Assembly (NCBI RefSeq): GCF_000428945.1
Contig: NZ_AUAX01000002.1
Coordinates: 248,001-312,000, forward strand
Reading direction: 5' to 3'
DNA from: Hamadaea tsunoensis DSM 44101
GTDB lineage: Bacteria > Actinomycetota > Actinomycetes > Mycobacteriales > Micromonosporaceae
DNA length: 64,000 nt
In this document: positions 51,047 to 60,229 of the stretch, piece after piece
Layout: each line of letters begins with the position of its first letter
Numbering within the stretch: position 1 is the first letter of the stretch
Program-made: the position numbers and the translations under genes
Notes under the pieces: generated by a model
Told to the model about the DNA's origin: nothing
The model's input: only the letters and a program-made list of their open reading frames with translations
Databases searched by the model: none

Positions 51047-52627
51047 TCAGGAACCGGTGGGCCAGGTCACCTGCGTGGAGTGGTAGTAGTTGACGCCCAT
51101 CACGTGCCACCGCGGCCCCTGCGCGCCGAGCCGTGTCTTGAACGCGGTCAGGTTGTGGGTGGCGTAGGGCGACCAGCCCAGCTCGGCGATCGCCGGCAGG
51201 CGCGGGAAGGCCATGTACTCGATGTCCGCGGACGTGCGCAGGGTCTCCGTCCACAGGGGAGCCTCGACCCCGAGCACCGCGGATTCGCCCACCCCCGCGA
51301 GATAATTGCCCGGATCCCACGAGTACGCCGTGTCGACGTCGATCAGTCCCGCCCAGGTCTGCCCGAGCTTGATCTTCCTGCTGTACTTCATGTCGAGGTA
51401 CGCGCGGTTCGCCGGCGACATGACGACCTTGGTGCCGTTCGCGGCGGCGGCCGCCACGGCGCTGTCGGACGTCGTGGTCCCCCAGAACTGGGCGACGGTC
51501 GACGGCAACGGCGTCGCGTGCACGACGTCGTGCCAGCCCATGGCCGCCTTCCCGTACGCGGTCACCAACGGCTGTACGCGGTTGATGAACGTCGCGTAGT
51601 CGGCGGCCGTCGTCGAGCTGGCCTCGTCCCCGCCGATGTGCAGGTACGGCCCGGGAGTCAGCGCGGCGATCTCCCCCAGCACCTGGTTCACGAAGGTGTA
51701 CGTCAGCTCCAGCGGTACGCACAGCGAGCTGAACCCGACGTTCGTCCCGGTGTACCGGTTCGGGGCGACGCCGTTGCAGTTGAGCTGGGCGTAGGAGGCG
51801 AGGGCGGCGTTGGTGTGGCCGGGCATGTCGATCTCCGGCACGATGGTCACGTACCGGGCGGCCGCGTACGCGACGATCGCCGAGTAGTCGGCCTGCGTGT
51901 AGTAGCCGCCGGGATCGCCGCCGACGGCCGTGCCCCCGCCGTAGGTCGCGAGGTTGGGCCAGCTGTTGATCGCGATCCGCCAGCCCTGGTCGTCGGACAG
52001 GTGCAGGTGCAGGTAGTTCACCTTGTAGAGGGCGATCTGGTCGATGTAGCGCTCGACCTGGGCGACGCTGAAGAAGTGCCGGGCCACGTCGAGCATCGCC
52101 CCCCGGTACGCGAACCGCGGGTAGTCGACGATGTGCCCGCCCGGCACCGGCCACGGTCCCGTCTGGAGGGTGGTGGCGTCGGCGGTCACCGGCAGCAGCT
52201 GCCGTAGGGTCTGCACCCCGGCGAACAGCCCGGCCGGGGCGTTGGCCCGGATCGTGATCGCACTCGACGTGACGTCGAGCTGGTAGCCCTGCGTACCGAC
52301 CTGGGCGGGGGCGCCGTTGAGCAGGAGCGCCACGCCGTCGGTGGGGGCCGAGTTCGCGACGACCGGCAACGCGTACCCGGTGGCGGTGCGCAAGGGGGCG
52401 GCGAGCAGGGAGCCGATCGCGGCGGCCGCGCTCGATCCGGCTTCGGTGTAGACGGTGGTGGCCGAGGTGAGGCTGTAGGTGACGCCGGCGGACGGTGTGG
52501 ACGACACCGGGGCCGGGACGACGGAGCCGAACGTGACGGCGGTGGCCGCCGCGGCGGGCTGCGGTTGAACGATTCCCATGATGACGACCGATGCGAGTAC
52601 GCACAGGGGTGCGGTCAAACGGGCCAT
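51047..52627 (-). CDS. secreted beta-N-acetylhexosaminidase (GH20)
   Basis: 526 aa. Signal peptide (about 1-27, AAAA), GH20b N-terminal domain, then the barrel: YRGAMLDVARHFFS, YLHLHLSDDQGWR, and the catalytic Asp-Glu pair in PYLHIGGDEAS; QFWGTTTSDSAV and LGVEAPLWTET line the end of the barrel. Removes terminal GlcNAc from chitin oligosaccharides by substrate-assisted catalysis. ATG 52627 follows GGAGGAGAACC. The upstream region (52628-52733) holds AGGTAAGTTGCC, similar to the symmetrical GGAAAGTTTCC-like boxes in front of actinobacterial glycosidase genes. Confidence 0.93.
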   Translation of the reverse strand: MARLTAPLCVLASVVIMGIVQPQPAAAATAVTFGSVVPAPVSSTPSAGVTYSLTSATTVYTEAGSSAAAAIGSLLAAPLRTATGYALPVVANSAPTDGVALLLNGAPAQVGTQGYQLDVTSSAITIRANAPAGLFAGVQTLRQLLPVTADATTLQTGPWPVPGGHIVDYPRFAYRGAMLDVARHFFSVAQVERYIDQIALYKVNYLHLHLSDDQGWRIAINSWPNLATYGGGTAVGGDPGGYYTQADYSAIVAYAAARYVTIVPEIDMPGHTNAALASYAQLNCNGVAPNRYTGTNVGFSSLCVPLELTYTFVNQVLGEIAALTPGPYLHIGGDEASSTTAADYATFINRVQPLVTAYGKAAMGWHDVVHATPLPSTVAQFWGTTTSDSAVAAAAANGTKVVMSPANRAYLDMKYSRKIKLGQTWAGLIDVDTAYSWDPGNYLAGVGESAVLGVEAPLWTETLRTSADIEYMAFPRLPAIAELGWSPYATHNLTAFKTRLGAQGPRWHVMGVNYYHSTQVTWPTGS

Positions 52628-52733
52628 GGTTCTCCTCCACGGAGCAGACATCGACCTGTGTCCCAGTCCGCTCAGCTTAGGAGTCCGTTAATGGAATGGC
52701 AACTTACCTAACCAACCTTTCCGGCCGGACGGA

Positions 52734-52768
52734 AAGGTGCCCGGGGTCTGCGGGACCCCGGGCACCTT
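52734..52768. terminator. strong hairpin terminator
   Basis: A perfect 15-bp stem (52734-52748 with 52754-52768), loop TGCGG, 18 bases after the stop of the TIM-barrel protein gene on the minus strand. It insulates the GH20 promoter. Confidence 0.8.
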
Positions 52769-52785
52769 GTGAGGGGAGCAAAGTC

Positions 52786-54213
52786 TCAGAAGAGCGCCGC
52801 CACGGCGTCGAACGTGTCGGTGCTGAACGTCGGGCTGTACTGGTAGACGGTCGCCAGCACCGGGCCGCCGGAGCGGCTGACCGACCACGACGCGTCGCTC
52901 TCGAAGCCGGGGTCGGTGACGTGGCAGCCGGTCAGCTGCACGTCGTCGAACAGCACGCTCACGCTGTAGTTGCTGACCGCCTTCATCTCCATCAGGCGCA
53001 GCACGAGGGTGGCCGAACCGTTGGTCAGGTGCGAGGTGATGTCGAGCGCGCTCGAGGTGTACCAGTCGGTGCCCTCACTGGCCACATCGGACGCCCACAC
53101 GAGCGACCCGCCCACGTACGCCTGCTTCTGGTGGTAACCGGCCGGCGACGTGGTGTCCCGGCTGTCCTGCCGCCACAGCACCATCGTGCAGCTGGACGAG
53201 CCCGCGTCGAGGGCGACCGTGGTGGCCGCCTGCGCGTACTGGCCGGCGACGGTGGCGCGGTTGGCCGCGACGGTGAAGCTGAGCACGCCCAGGCCGCTGC
53301 GCGCGAGGTTGCTGCTGCTGCCCGCCGGTACGCCGGTCGCGCCGAGCGGCAGGTTCCACAGGATCACGCCGGCGATCTGGCCGGACGCCGTGTCCGCGAC
53401 CGCCTGGGCGGTCAGGGTCGCGACGTAGTCCTTGTCGGGGGCGAGCATGGAGCTGCTGAGCTTGTTGCCGTACAGCATGAGGATCAGCCGCTTGCCGTCC
53501 CGGTTGGCGATCGCGGTCACCGCGTCCACCTGGGCCTGCATCGTGCTCGCCGAGGACCAGATCGTGTTGCTGTACGGGTCGTCGCGGTAGGGCATGATGA
53601 GCCCGTCGATGCCGGCCGCGTAGCTGTCCACGAGGGACTGCGTGATGGCCGGCCGGTACAGCTGCAGGTAGAAGTCGAGGCTGGGCTGGACGGCCCGGGC
53701 CGCCGACCGCATCGACTGCACGTAGGACGCCGTGTACAGCGACAGCCAGTAGTCCATGTCGTCGACGGTCCACCCGGTCAGGTTCGGGTAGGTCAGCGAC
53801 AGCTGGGCGATGGCCTTCCCCCAGGCCACGTAGTCCTTGTGGTACGGCGCGTACAGGTCGCAGGACTTCGGGGCGGCCGCGGAGCTCGGGCACTCCGACG
53901 GCGGCACCAGGTAGGCGAACACCCGGATCCCGGCGGCCTGGGCGGCCGGCAGGAACTCGGCAAAGTCGGGCCAGTCGGCTGCGTTCTCGATGACATAGTC
54001 GTAGGTGTTGGCGTGCAGGGCCAGCAGCCGCGAGATCATCGCGGGCGTGTCCAGGTGGCGCAGCCCGTCCGCGCGGTTGGCGCTCTCCCGGATGGTGCCC
54101 TCGGTCGCGCCCTTGATGCCGTTCGCCGGTGCGGCGGTGGCGGGCGCGGCCGGAACCGCGACGCTCAGCGCTGCGGAGACGAGCGCGAGTGCGGTGATGG
54201 CAAGGCGTTTCAA
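52786..54213 (-). CDS. secreted TIM-barrel-like protein with C-terminal beta-sandwich
   Basis: 475 aa, start TTG after AGAGGGGAA. Signal peptide ends near ATAA (about 28). Residues 40-320 alternate beta strands and helices like a glycoside-hydrolase barrel: IRVFAYLVPPSECP, LTGWTVDDMDYWLSLY (candidate acids Asp-Asp), IDGLIMPYRDD, LILMLYGNKLS and AGVILWNLPLG. The last ~140 residues are a beta-sandwich of carbohydrate-binding type, with a Cys pair. No GH family can be named with safety. Its neighbours are chitin/chitosan enzymes. Confidence 0.62.
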   Translation of the reverse strand: MKRLAITALALVSAALSVAVPAAPATAAPANGIKGATEGTIRESANRADGLRHLDTPAMISRLLALHANTYDYVIENAADWPDFAEFLPAAQAAGIRVFAYLVPPSECPSSAAAPKSCDLYAPYHKDYVAWGKAIAQLSLTYPNLTGWTVDDMDYWLSLYTASYVQSMRSAARAVQPSLDFYLQLYRPAITQSLVDSYAAGIDGLIMPYRDDPYSNTIWSSASTMQAQVDAVTAIANRDGKRLILMLYGNKLSSSMLAPDKDYVATLTAQAVADTASGQIAGVILWNLPLGATGVPAGSSSNLARSGLGVLSFTVAANRATVAGQYAQAATTVALDAGSSSCTMVLWRQDSRDTTSPAGYHQKQAYVGGSLVWASDVASEGTDWYTSSALDITSHLTNGSATLVLRLMEMKAVSNYSVSVLFDDVQLTGCHVTDPGFESDASWSVSRSGGPVLATVYQYSPTFSTDTFDAVAALF

Positions 54214-54320
54214 CGGGTTCCCCTCTCGTTCATGGACGCCGTCGGGGACATGCTGCCCCGTCGCGGGCCGATGCGCGAAACTGTTCGGCCTGAACCGAAA
54301 CGAAGGTACGGTGTTGATGC

Positions 54321-55883
54321 ATGAGCATCACTGTCTTCCGGACCGCCGTCATCCATACCGGCGACGAGAGCCGGCCCCGCGCACAGGCGGTGGCCGTCGA
54401 GAATGGACAGATCGTCGCGATCGGCTCCGACAGCGAGGTCCGCGCGGCCGCCGGACCGGCCGCCGAGCTGGTCGACCTGCCCGGCGCCGCCGTCCTGCCC
54501 GGCATCTACGACGCCCACATCCACACCGCCCAGTACGCGCAGGGCCTCGTCACCGTCGACCTCGGCGGTACGCGTTCCCTGGCCGAGGCGCTCGCCCGCG
54601 TCGCCGACCGGGCGGCCCGGCTGCGTCCCGGCGAATGGCTGCTCGGCGGGCGCTGGAACAGCAACGTGTGGGACCCGCCCGTGCAGCCGGACCGGTACGC
54701 GCTGGACGCGGTGTGCCCGGACAACCCGGTCGCCCTGCCGAACATCGACGCCCACACGACCTGGGTGAACTCGGCCGCTCTGCGGATCGTCGGCATCGAC
54801 GCGGCCACCCCGGACCCGGTCGGCGGCCAGATCGTGCGCGACGAGCGCGGCGAGCCGACCGGCATCCTGCGCGAGAACGCCACCCATCCGCTGCGGCCCT
54901 ACACCGCCGCCGACGACCTCGGCGCGCTGCTGCGTACCGGGCAGGAGAAGCTGCTCGCCCTCGGCATCACCAGCCTGCACGACATCGACGGCGACGACTG
55001 CTGGCAGGCGTACCGGCGGCTGCACGCGGACGGCCAGCTGAAGATCAGGGTGCACAAGGCGATCCGGCTGGAGCACTTCGAGGCCGCCGTCGCCGAGGGC
55101 CGCCGCACCGGACAGGGCGACGACTGGCTGCGTACCGGGCCGTTGAAGGTGTTCAGCGACGGCGCCCTCGGCTCGCACACCTGCCACACCAGCGCGCCGA
55201 TGGCCGGCGGCGGCCACGGCATCGAAGTCGTCCCCTACCCCGACCTGGTACGCATCTACCGCACCGCCGCCGAGGCCGGGATCGCGGTCGCCACCCACGC
55301 GATCGGCGACCGGGCGAACCATCTGGTGCTCGACGCGTACGAGGAGGTCGGGCCGACCCCCGGCCTGCGCAACCGGATCGAGCACGCGCAGCACCTGCGG
55401 CCCGCCGACGTGGCCCGGATGGCCCGGCTCGGCATCGTCGCCTCGATGCAGCCGGTGCACTGCACCAGCGACCTCGACCTCGTCGACGACCTGCTCGCCG
55501 GGCACGACCTCGCCTCCTACGCGTGGCGCGGCCTGCTGGACGCCGGTGCCCCGCTCGCGTTCGGCTCGGACGCGCCCGTCGAGGACCCCAACCCGTTCGC
55601 CGCCCTGTACGCCGCGGTCACGCGTACCCGGCCGGGCGGCGAACCGGCCGGGGGCTGGCAGCCCGGGCAGCGGATCACCATGGCCGAGGCCGTCCGGGCG
55701 CACACCGCCGGATCGGCGTACGCCGCCGGTGAGGAGAGCCGCAAGGGTGTCCTGGCCCCCGGCATGCTGGCCGATTTCATCGCCGTCGACACCGACCCGT
55801 ACGCCGAGTCGCCGGAGGCGGTCCTGCGTACGCAGGTGCTGACGACGGTCGTCGGCGGAACGGTCGCCTGGGAACGCAGCTAG
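54321..55883 (+). CDS. amidohydrolase family 3 (YtcJ-like) metal-dependent hydrolase
   Basis: 520 aa. [14 protein letters not shown] (HxH metal site), [32 protein letters not shown] (the family-3 loop), [23 protein letters not shown] and [13 protein letters not shown] are all present and in order. Cytoplasmic; members open amide or cyclic bonds, but substrates of YtcJ types are mostly unknown. TACGGT lies 8 bases before ATG 54321. Its end overlaps the convergent TetR gene by 4 bases. Confidence 0.92.
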   Translation: MSITVFRTAVIHTGDESRPRAQAVAVENGQIVAIGSDSEVRAAAGPAAELVDLPGAAVLPGIYDAHIHTAQYAQGLVTVDLGGTRSLAEALARVADRAARLRPGEWLLGGRWNSNVWDPPVQPDRYALDAVCPDNPVALPNIDAHTTWVNSAALRIVGIDAATPDPVGGQIVRDERGEPTGILRENATHPLRPYTAADDLGALLRTGQEKLLALGITSLHDIDGDDCWQAYRRLHADGQLKIRVHKAIRLEHFEAAVAEGRRTGQGDDWLRTGPLKVFSDGALGSHTCHTSAPMAGGGHGIEVVPYPDLVRIYRTAAEAGIAVATHAIGDRANHLVLDAYEEVGPTPGLRNRIEHAQHLRPADVARMARLGIVASMQPVHCTSDLDLVDDLLAGHDLASYAWRGLLDAGAPLAFGSDAPVEDPNPFAALYAAVTRTRPGGEPAGGWQPGQRITMAEAVRAHTAGSAYAAGEESRKGVLAPGMLADFIAVDTDPYAESPEAVLRTQVLTTVVGGTVAWERS

Positions 55884-56494
55884 GGAAGAGGTGCGGGCGG
55901 GGCGGGGTGCGGCAGGTTGCGCGCCCCGTCCGGCCGCAGTCCATCCAGGATGATCGCGAGGTAGCGCCGCCACAGGTCCGGCGACGCCTTCGCCAGCGGC
56001 TCGGCCACGTGGGTCGGGGCGCACATCAGCAGCACCACGTCCGGCCCCGTCACGTCGGCCCGGATCGCGCCCTGCCCGCGGGCCCGGTCGACCAGCGCGT
56101 ACACCGCCTGGAACATCCGCTCGCGGACCTCCTCGACGCCGGCCTCGCGCAGGACCGCGGGGTCGGCGGCGGCCAGGAAGGCCATGCTCTGCTCCTGCTG
56201 GCGCTCGGCGCTCGCGGCGAGGAAGTCCGCGAGCGCGGCGCCGGCGTCCGGCGCGCCGGCCAGCGACTCCGCGAGGCCGCCGAGGTCCTCCAGGCGGTCG
56301 GTGACGATCGCGGCCATCAGGTGGTCCTTGGAGGCGAAGTGGCGGAAGACCGTCCCTTTGCCGATTCCGGCCCGCCGGGCGATGCTCTCGATCGACGCGT
56401 CCGGCCCGCGCTCGCGGAACTCGTCGGCGGCCGCGCGCAGCAGCTCGCGCCGGTTGCGCGCGGCGTCCGCGCGCAGCGTGCGGGTCTCGGTCAT
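55880..56494 (-). CDS. TetR-family regulator of the quinone-reductase-like gene
   Basis: 204 aa. HTH: LLRAAADEFRERGPDASIES and AGIGKGTVFRHFASKDHLM, with the common TVFRHF recognition helix. C-terminal domain is of the SbtR/TetR_C_33-like kind (YALVDRARGQGAIRADVT). ATG 56494 has GGAGG 5 bases upstream. Divergent from the gene at 56600, with two excellent operators between. Confidence 0.92.
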   Translation of the reverse strand: MTETRTLRADAARNRRELLRAAADEFRERGPDASIESIARRAGIGKGTVFRHFASKDHLMAAIVTDRLEDLGGLAESLAGAPDAGAALADFLAASAERQQEQSMAFLAAADPAVLREAGVEEVRERMFQAVYALVDRARGQGAIRADVTGPDVVLLMCAPTHVAEPLAKASPDLWRRYLAIILDGLRPDGARNLPHPAPPAPLP

Positions 56495-56524
56495 CTCGTC
56501 CTCCGCGGGCCAGCCTACCGTAAC

Positions 56525-56580
56525 TTGACCGCGCGGTCCGCTTCTGGGTAGCCTCGCCCCATAACCGGACCGAGCGGTCC
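56525..56580. promoter_or_regulatory. twin TetR operators over the 56600 promoter
   Basis: GACCGCGCGGTC (56527-56538) and GGACCGAGCGGTCC (56567-56580) are perfect inverted repeats with centres 41 bases apart (four turns), each followed by GCTT. TTGACC (56525-56530) and TAGCCT (56549-56554) with an 18-base spacer form the promoter; operator 1 covers the -35 and operator 2 the transcript start. Confidence 0.75.
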
Positions 56581-56599
56581 GCTTACTGAAGGGACACCC

Positions 56600-57592
56600 G
56601 TGCGCGCCGTCATCGCCACCGACTACTGCCCGCCCGACCAGCTCACCGTCGCCGACCTGCCCATTCCCCGCCCCGGCCCCGGCCAGCTCCAGGTCCGCGT
56701 CGCCGCGGCCGCCATCAACCCCGCGGATGTACGCCTTCCCCGCGGCGACTTCCGCGACTTCGTCGATCTGACGTTCCCCCACGTCGTCGGCAACGACTTC
56801 GCCGGCACCGTGACCGAGACCGGGCCGGGCGTCACGGCGTACGCGGTCGGCGACGAGATCTTCGGCGTCGCGGTCCCCCGGGCGCTGCGCGGCATGGCCT
56901 CCGCCACCCGTCCCTCCGTGGGCACCGGCATGCTGGCCGAGTACGCCGTCATCGAAGCCGACACCGCCCTCGTCGCCCACCGGCCGCCCGGTCTCGCGGC
57001 CGAGGACGCCGCCGCCCTGGCCACCGCCGGGTTCACCGCGGTGGCCGTCCTGGGCGCGGGCGCGTTCCGGCCCGGCGAGACGGCTCTGGTCGTGGGCGCC
57101 ACCGGCGGTGCCGGAACCGCGATCGTCCCCGTCCTGGCCAACGCCGGCGTACGCGTGCTGGCCACAGCCACCGCCGACGACGAGGAGATCCTGCGGAAAC
57201 TCGGCGCGGCCGAGATCATCCGCTACCGCGAGACCGACACCGCCGACGAGACCCTGCGCCGCTACCCGGCCGGGATCGACGTCGTGGTCAACGCGACCCT
57301 GCCCGGGGACGGGCTGGCCGGCATCGCGCGTACGCTGCGCCCCGGCGGGCGGCTGGTGACCATCACGCTGCCCGCGCCCACCCCCGCCGACCTCGACCGG
57401 CCCGATCTGACCGTCACCGCCGTGCTCGACATGGACGGCGTCCACGGTGGCATGGCCGCCACCGCCCGGCTCGCCGAGAGCGGCGTCCTGCCCGCGACGA
57501 TCGGCCGCCGGTACACCCTCGCCGAGGGCCCGCAGGCCTGCGCTGACTTCGCCGCGCTGCACACCACCGGCAAGCTGGTCGTCCTGCTCTGA
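56600..57592 (+). CDS. zinc-independent MDR-family quinone oxidoreductase-like protein
   Basis: 330 aa. PRPGPGQLQVRVAAAAINPA opens the GroES-like fold, VGNDFAGTVTETGPGV follows, and VVGATGGAGTAIVPVLANAG is the AxxGxxG NADPH loop of zeta-crystallin/QOR-type reductases. Zinc-ligand Cys residues are absent. It would reduce quinones or enones with NADPH. GTG 56600 has GAAGGGA upstream. Target of the divergent TetR repressor, whose ligand may be the enzyme's substrate. Confidence 0.9.
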   Translation: MRAVIATDYCPPDQLTVADLPIPRPGPGQLQVRVAAAAINPADVRLPRGDFRDFVDLTFPHVVGNDFAGTVTETGPGVTAYAVGDEIFGVAVPRALRGMASATRPSVGTGMLAEYAVIEADTALVAHRPPGLAAEDAAALATAGFTAVAVLGAGAFRPGETALVVGATGGAGTAIVPVLANAGVRVLATATADDEEILRKLGAAEIIRYRETDTADETLRRYPAGIDVVVNATLPGDGLAGIARTLRPGGRLVTITLPAPTPADLDRPDLTVTAVLDMDGVHGGMAATARLAESGVLPATIGRRYTLAEGPQACADFAALHTTGKLVVLL

Positions 57593-57715
57593 CTCCCGAG
57601 CTCGCGGTACGCGGACGGGCCCGGCTCGTACGGGCGGTGGTCGAGAGGAGTTGCCGGACGTTGTGGCCACTTGTTGCAGCTTGGATAATGGTTACAGTTA
57701 TGACACAGTTCAGCG

Positions 57716-58282
57716 ATGGAGCCCATCGAGCTGCTGCTGCATCCCGTGCGCCTGCGCATCATGGCCGTCCTGGCCGGCCGGCCGGACCTCTCCACGAACC
57801 AGCTGTGCACCCGCCTGCCCGACGTGTCGAAGGTGACGGTGTACCGGCAGCTCGCCCTGCTCGTCGAGGGCGGCTGCATCGAGGTGTCCGGCGAGCATCG
57901 CGTACGGGGAGCGGTCGAGCGACGGTACCGCCTGCGACCGCAGCGGCCGAGGATCGACGCCGGCATGGCCGCCACGATGACGCCGGACGACCACCGTCGC
58001 GGATTCGCCGCGGCCATGGCCGTCCTGATCGCCGAGTTCGAGGCCTACCTGGACAGTGACGGCGCCGACCCGGTGGCCGACGGAGTCGGCTACCGGCAGG
58101 CCGTGCTGTGGCTGAGCCCGGACGAACTCGCCGACATGGGCCGCGCGATAGTCGACGTCCTGCAACGGTCGGTCGCCAACAAGCCCGCACCCGGCCGCAT
58201 CCCCTATCTGCTCAGCCCGGTCATGTTTCCACGGGTGAGCCTCTACGGCGCCGAGGCGCAGGACGCCGACACGATCGAGTAG
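57716..58282 (+). CDS. winged-helix (ArsR-like) transcriptional regulator
   Basis: 188 aa. IELLLHPVRLRIMAVLAGRP starts the winged helix; LSTNQLCTRLPDVSKVTVYR is the recognition part, then LALLVEGGCIEV and a wing. The C-terminal domain (about 80-188) resembles the extended HTH_20 regulators of actinobacteria. No clear ribosome site; ACAGTT repeats at 57694-57699 and 57705-57710, with TACAGT as a -10, may be an autoregulatory site. Confidence 0.82.
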   Translation: MEPIELLLHPVRLRIMAVLAGRPDLSTNQLCTRLPDVSKVTVYRQLALLVEGGCIEVSGEHRVRGAVERRYRLRPQRPRIDAGMAATMTPDDHRRGFAAAMAVLIAEFEAYLDSDGADPVADGVGYRQAVLWLSPDELADMGRAIVDVLQRSVANKPAPGRIPYLLSPVMFPRVSLYGAEAQDADTIE

Positions 58283-58294
58283 GCGTTCACCTGC

Positions 58295-58432
58295 GTGGCC
58301 AGACAGCTGGACACCGAGAACTACGTATGGGCCGATGTGCGGGTCTACGGGGCGCAGTACGGACCCGCGCCGTTCCCTGACCCGTCGAGGAAGCCGGCCT
58401 ATGTCAATCCACTCGCGCCGGAAGTCATCTGA
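58295..58432 (+). CDS. possible 45-aa ORF or lost tail after the HTH gene
   Basis: GTG 58295 to TGA 58430-58432, in the same frame as the regulator and directly behind its TAG stop. It reads VARQLDTENYVWADVRVYG and on to YVNPLAPEVI, with normal GC-rich third positions. There is no ribosome site. It may be a small gene, the tail of a once longer protein, or chance; its end overlaps the convergent gene by 8 bases. Confidence 0.3.
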   Translation: MARQLDTENYVWADVRVYGAQYGPAPFPDPSRKPAYVNPLAPEVI

Positions 58433-59462
58433 ACAGGCTTCCCTCCTCCGCCAGCGGTGAACGGCCGCACCAGCAGGAGGCCGGATCGAGATACGGCCGC
58501 AGCGCGGCGGTCAGCGCGGGATCGGCCGCCCCGCGCAGACTGTCCGAGGCGATCTTCCGGGCCACACCGGCCAGCAGATCGGCGACCTGCACCCGCGGCT
58601 CGGTACGCGAATCCGCCTGCCGCAACCGCAGGAAGCGGCCGTGTTCCGGGCGGCGGATCGCCTCGATCGGCGGCTCGGCGAGAACTTGTTCCATGAGGTG
58701 CATCCGTCGCTCAGTCAGCGCGGACTGTTCATCGTGGACGATCGCGATCGGCCGCTCTCCCCCGCTCCAGTGCAGCGCTGTGCGTACCAGGGCGGGGATC
58801 AGGGGTTCCAGGACGGGGTGCAGGACATGCCCGTCGAGCAGCCGGGTCCGGGCCGCGTACGCGCCGGCGCGGGCGTCGTGCAGTTCGTCGAGGATGTCGC
58901 TGCCGCGGCTGCGCCGAAGGACGTCCAATGCGGCGAAGAACGCGTCGACCGGGGCGTGCACCTGGGGATGGCGGTTCGCCCGCAGCACGGCGTTGGCCGT
59001 GAGGAGGAACGCCTGCCAGGGTTCCCGACCGTAGGCGTCGGGTCCCGTCCGGCACAGCTCGGCCGCCTGTCGGGACAGCCGCTCGTCGGGCCGCAGGCCG
59101 AGGCTGCGCGTATCGGCGAAGTCCCCGAGGAAGATGTCGAACGCGCGCCGCAGGACGAAGCACGACTTGTGCGTCAGGTGCACCCATGCGAGGCCGTGGA
59201 CGGGACCGGCCGGCCCGAGGAACGCGGCAAGCTGCGATCCGTCGCGCAAGCGCATCAGATGCCCGGCCTTGAACTCGTCGCCGGGTCTGGACGACGAGCC
59301 GCGCAGCGTGCGGACGCACTCCTCGGCGGCCTCCGCGGTCAGCCCGACGCTCGCGTACGCGATGACGTCGGAGTTCGCGGCGGCGAAGTTGCTACCTTCC
59401 CAGCCCGATTCGTCGCAGGCGATCTCGGTGACGGGGTCGGTGAATGTCTGAAGGGTGTGCAA
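58425..59462 (-). CDS. DUF3800-like protein (RNase H-type fold)
   Basis: 345 aa, TTG start at 59462 after GGGAGAG. EIACDESGWEG (Asp17-Glu18-Ser19-Gly20) near the N-terminus and RVQVADLLAGVARKI near the C-terminus are the paired acidic motifs of DUF3800 proteins, whose predicted RNase H-like fold suggests nuclease activity; IAIVHDEQSALT in between is a third landmark. DUF3800 genes are frequent in defence islands, but this one stands alone and in normal-GC DNA. Confidence 0.7.
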   Translation of the reverse strand: MHTLQTFTDPVTEIACDESGWEGSNFAAANSDVIAYASVGLTAEAAEECVRTLRGSSSRPGDEFKAGHLMRLRDGSQLAAFLGPAGPVHGLAWVHLTHKSCFVLRRAFDIFLGDFADTRSLGLRPDERLSRQAAELCRTGPDAYGREPWQAFLLTANAVLRANRHPQVHAPVDAFFAALDVLRRSRGSDILDELHDARAGAYAARTRLLDGHVLHPVLEPLIPALVRTALHWSGGERPIAIVHDEQSALTERRMHLMEQVLAEPPIEAIRRPEHGRFLRLRQADSRTEPRVQVADLLAGVARKIASDSLRGAADPALTAALRPYLDPASCWCGRSPLAEEGSLFR

Positions 59463-59683
59463 GGTCTCTCCCTGTGCTCCAACGGATGGGTCGACGTCGG
59501 TTCACAGGTCGACGCTCACATCGGAGCCGCAGGAAGACATGAGCCCATGGTGCCCGCCCGGGGCGGAATCGTGCCACGGCTTTTCGGGGCCGCAGGCAGG
59601 GCGGCTTTGACCGCGCGGCCCGGCGGCCTATCTTGATCACGCACCGATCCTTGATCATCATCCGTACGAGGAGGTCCTGGAGA

Positions 59684-60091
59684 GTGAGTCTCAGCAAGCG
59701 AAGCGCCACCGTGGCGGCCGGGCTGGCCGTCGGGCTGGCGGCGGCCGTCGGGCCGACAAGTCCGGCGCTGGCCGCGTCCACGCCGATCGAGGCCTGCGGC
59801 GGCGGCAGCTACCACGTCATCGACAGCCACGCGTACGGGTCCAGCGCGGTCACGTACCTGCTCTACAACGGCAGCACGGACTGCGTGATCACCTGGAAGA
59901 CCGGTGCGGCCGGCAACAGCGCCTGGGTACGCGCGGTCGTGCAGGCGTACGGCTCGCCGGGGGTCGTGGACGCGGACTACTACCACTACTACGCCGGACC
60001 CGTGAAGGTGAAGGCACCGGGGAAATGCATCATGTGGGGCGGTTCGTACGGCGACTCCTGGTACGAGAGCCCGTTCGAGCACTGCGGCTGA
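59684..60091 (+). CDS. secreted SapA-like (spore-associated protein A) protein
   Basis: 135 aa, GTG start with GAGGAGG 8 bases upstream. Signal peptide (about 1-30, ALA-A). Mature part: ACGGGSYHVIDSHA, TYLLYNGSTDCVITWKT, DADYYHYYAGPVKVKAPGKC and a final Cys, the pattern of small secreted spore-associated proteins of Streptomyces with two disulfides. Function unknown; exported to the cell surface or spores. Confidence 0.72.
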   Translation: MSLSKRSATVAAGLAVGLAAAVGPTSPALAASTPIEACGGGSYHVIDSHAYGSSAVTYLLYNGSTDCVITWKTGAAGNSAWVRAVVQAYGSPGVVDADYYHYYAGPVKVKAPGKCIMWGGSYGDSWYESPFEHCG

Positions 60092-60229
60092 CGCTGTGAG
60101 AAGGATGGGGCGTGCGGGCCCCATCCGGCGCCGCTGCGCCCTTCGACCGGCCCCGGCCTGGTACGCGGCGTAGCCTGGCAGGAGTCGACCAGGTCAGCCA
60201 CGCGGGCCGGCCGCACCGGAGGGAGCGCC

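Noticed and set aside
50985-52640. Upstream extension of the GH2 frame to 1430 codons
   Set aside because: The extension is an off-frame reading of the GH20 gene; GH2 has its own signal peptide and GGAGGAGGG site at 50984.
52650-52733. DasR-type operator before GH20
   Set aside because: No ACTGGTCTAGACCACT-like site; only a weak AGGTAAGTTGCC box is present.
54210-56024. 604-codon minus-strand frame opposite the amidohydrolase
   Set aside because: Shadow frame; all amidohydrolase metal motifs are on the plus strand.
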